A stretch of DNA of 6,595 nt from Acidimicrobiales bacterium (GTDB taxonomy: Bacteria; Actinomycetota; Acidimicrobiia; Acidimicrobiales; RAAP-2): assembly GCA_030044045.1 (NCBI GenBank), contig JASHWO010000226.1, positions 1 to 6,595 of the forward strand, given 5' to 3'. The notes beneath the pieces are model-generated. The model saw only the letters and a program-made list of their open reading frames with translations, ran no database searches and was not told the origin of the DNA. The position numbers were made by a program, and so were the translations under genes. Below are positions 5,301 through 6,595 of the stretch, one piece after another (positions within the stretch are counted from its first letter, which is position 1; each line of letters begins with the position of its first letter).

Positions 5301-6166
5301 CCAGCACGGTGTCGTCGGTCTACCCGGTGCGCCTGGTGGACCTGCGGGACCGGATCGTCCTGCACGGCGCCAACCTCACCGACGCCGGGGCCATGACCGA
5401 CCTGGTGGAGCGGGCCCGCCCCCGGTTCGTGTTCCACCTGGGCGCCTACACCCACGTGGGGAAGTCTTGGGAGCGGGTGGACGAGTGCATCCAGACCAAC
5501 GTGCACGGTACGGTGGCCCTGCTGCAGGCCCTGGCCCGCACCGACTACGAGCGGTTCGTCTACACCAGCACCAGCGAGGTCTACGGCGACATCGCCGTGC
5601 CCTTCCGGGAGGACGCCGCCGTCGACCCGCTCTCCCCCTACTCCGTGGCCAAGTACGCCGGCGAGCGGTTCTGCCGGATGCTCCACCGGGGGCGGGGCTG
5701 GCCGATCGTGGTGGTGCGCCCCTTCAACGCCTACGGCCCGGCCCAGAGCCCGGACCGGGTCATCCCCGAGATCATCGTGAAGGCCCTGCGGAAGGAGCGC
5801 CTGGCCATGACCCAGGGGCGCCAGACCCGGGAGTTCAACTTCGTGGCCGACCTGGTGGAGGGCTTCCTGCTGGCCGCCACCGTGCCCGGGGTGGAGGGCG
5901 AGGTGTTCAACCTGGGCGGCGGTGACGAGGTGGCCATGCGCGACCTGGCCGGCACCATCCTCGGCCTCATGGGCCACCCCGTCGAGGCCGAGATCGGCGC
6001 CCTGCCCGACCGCCCCACCGAGATCTGGGCCATGCGCAGCGACCCCACCAAGGCCCGCCAGCGGCTCGGCCTGCCGGCCTTCCGGTCGCTGGCCGAGGGG
6101 CTGGCCCCCACCATCGACTGGTACCGGCGGGAGCTGGAGCAGTCGGGCTCGCTCTTCACGCCGTGA
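5192..6166 (+). CDS. NAD(P)-dependent sugar-nucleotide dehydratase/epimerase, extended SDR family
   Basis: The 324-residue protein is an extended short-chain dehydrogenase that modifies nucleotide sugars. The Rossmann motif GATGFIG (13-19) binds NAD(P). The active site shows TSTSEVYG (125-132) and YSVAK with Y150 and K154. The T127-S128-E129 set resembles that of GDP-mannose 4,6-dehydratases, where the Glu serves in removing water, so a 4,6-dehydratase is somewhat more likely than a plain 4-epimerase. RPFNAYGPAQSPDRVIPEII (176-195), TREFNFVADLVEGFLLA (212-228) and FNLGGG (239-244) form the substrate-binding half. Length is normal for the family. GTG 5192 is supported by AAGGAG seven bases upstream and gives the expected distance to the Rossmann motif. 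Its likely substrate is the product of the preceding nucleotidyltransferase. Its stop overlaps the next start in GTGA. The product sugar cannot be told from sequence alone. Confidence 0.93.
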   Translation: MDDLTGSRVLVTGATGFIGSHLTRRLVELGAEVHALTSTVSSVYPVRLVDLRDRIVLHGANLTDAGAMTDLVERARPRFVFHLGAYTHVGKSWERVDECIQTNVHGTVALLQALARTDYERFVYTSTSEVYGDIAVPFREDAAVDPLSPYSVAKYAGERFCRMLHRGRGWPIVVVRPFNAYGPAQSPDRVIPEIIVKALRKERLAMTQGRQTREFNFVADLVEGFLLAATVPGVEGEVFNLGGGDEVAMRDLAGTILGLMGHPVEAEIGALPDRPTEIWAMRSDPTKARQRLGLPAFRSLAEGLAPTIDWYRRELEQSGSLFTP

Positions 6167-6595
6167 CCCGCCGGACGGCGGGGGTGCTGGGGTCGGCCTT
6201 CGCCGGCTACCTGGCCCTGTCGGTGGTGCTGTGGTGGGGGGCGTGGTCCACCCACCCCGCCTCGGCCACCACCTGCGGCTGCGGCGACACCTCGCTCTTC
6301 CTGTGGTTCCTGGAGTGGCCGGCCTACGCCCTGGCCCATGGGCACGATCCCTTCTACTCCTCCGCCCTGTTCCACCCGGCCGGGGTGAACCTGCTCTCCA
6401 ACACCAGCGTGCTGGCGGTGGGCATCCCCCTGGCCCCGGTCACCTGGATCTGGGGCCCGGTGGCCACCTTGAACGTGGCCTCCACCCTGGCCCCGGCCCT
6501 CTCGGCCCTGGCCATGTGCTGGCTGCTGTTGCGTTGGGTGCGCTGGTCCCCCGCGGCCCTGCTGGGCGGGCTGGCCTACGGCTTCTCGCCCTTCG
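6163..6595 (+). CDS. Polytopic membrane protein, probable GT-C type glycosyltransferase (partial, N-terminal 144 residues)
   Basis: This frame starts at GTG 6163, overlaps the SDR stop by four bases (GTGA), and stays open to the right edge. The visible 144 residues have a first membrane helix (about 8-28) and then a loop with CGCGDTSLFLWFLEWP (38-53). AYALAHGHDPFYSSALFHPAG (55-75) and GVNLLSNTSVLAVGIPLAP (74-92) follow, with further helices at about 82-97, 101-123 and 130-144. The pattern 'D..hh.WfL.W...al.hG.nP....l..P.G.nl...t' is known from large actinobacterial membrane proteins thought to be polyprenyl-phosphate-sugar-dependent (GT-C) glycosyltransferases, where an acidic residue of the first outer loop (here D42 or E51) takes part in catalysis. 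Assignment is by pattern, with the C-terminal half missing. Its tight coupling to sugar-nucleotide genes fits a role in surface glycan assembly. Confidence 0.75.
   Translation, partial: MTRRTAGVLGSAFAGYLALSVVLWWGAWSTHPASATTCGCGDTSLFLWFLEWPAYALAHGHDPFYSSALFHPAGVNLLSNTSVLAVGIPLAPVTWIWGPVATLNVASTLAPALSALAMCWLLLRWVRWSPAALLGGLAYGFSPF

Overview
The window looks like chromosomal DNA of a high-GC Actinomycetota. The codon third positions are almost all G or C, there are several GTG starts, and two genes seem to be transcribed as leaderless mRNAs. The overall style, including the unnamed membrane protein, would fit the class Acidimicrobiia, but that placement is an impression and not shown by the sequence. 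No mobile element, CRISPR array, rRNA or phage gene was seen. All gaps between genes are under 120 bp.

Left part (1-1521): the C-terminal end of a gene resembling luciferase-like (LLM) F420-dependent oxidoreductases; a complete tRNA-Val(CAC) with encoded CCA on the minus strand; and a gene for an unnamed membrane protein with an acidic disordered N-terminus, about four membrane helices and a very basic C-terminal tail. A GC-rich hairpin follows that gene.

Middle part (1522-4422): a soluble family 2 glycosyltransferase of the dolichyl-phosphate-glucosyltransferase (Alg5-like) type, starting right behind a TAGAAT -10 box. It converges on a large minus-strand acyltransferase of the OatA type, with an AT3 membrane domain followed by an extracytoplasmic SGNH domain. 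Three copies of GGGCCC lie in the 60-bp convergent gap.

Right part (4423-6595): an 89-bp divergent promoter region, then a plus-strand operon. It holds an RfbF-like sugar-1-phosphate nucleotidyltransferase, an extended SDR sugar-nucleotide dehydratase/epimerase, and the start of a polytopic membrane protein that looks like a GT-C type glycosyltransferase and runs off the window. The genes overlap by 109 bp and 4 bp, which suggests translational coupling.

Taken together, positions 1522-6595 read as the edge of a cell-surface glycan locus. The pair nucleotidyltransferase + SDR would make an activated (probably deoxy) sugar, the GT2 and GT-C proteins would transfer sugars via a polyprenyl carrier, and the AT3-SGNH protein would O-acylate the exported glycan. 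The pathway assignment is inference from families and neighbourhood. The most unusual local feature is the 34-residue out-of-frame tail of the nucleotidyltransferase inside the SDR gene.
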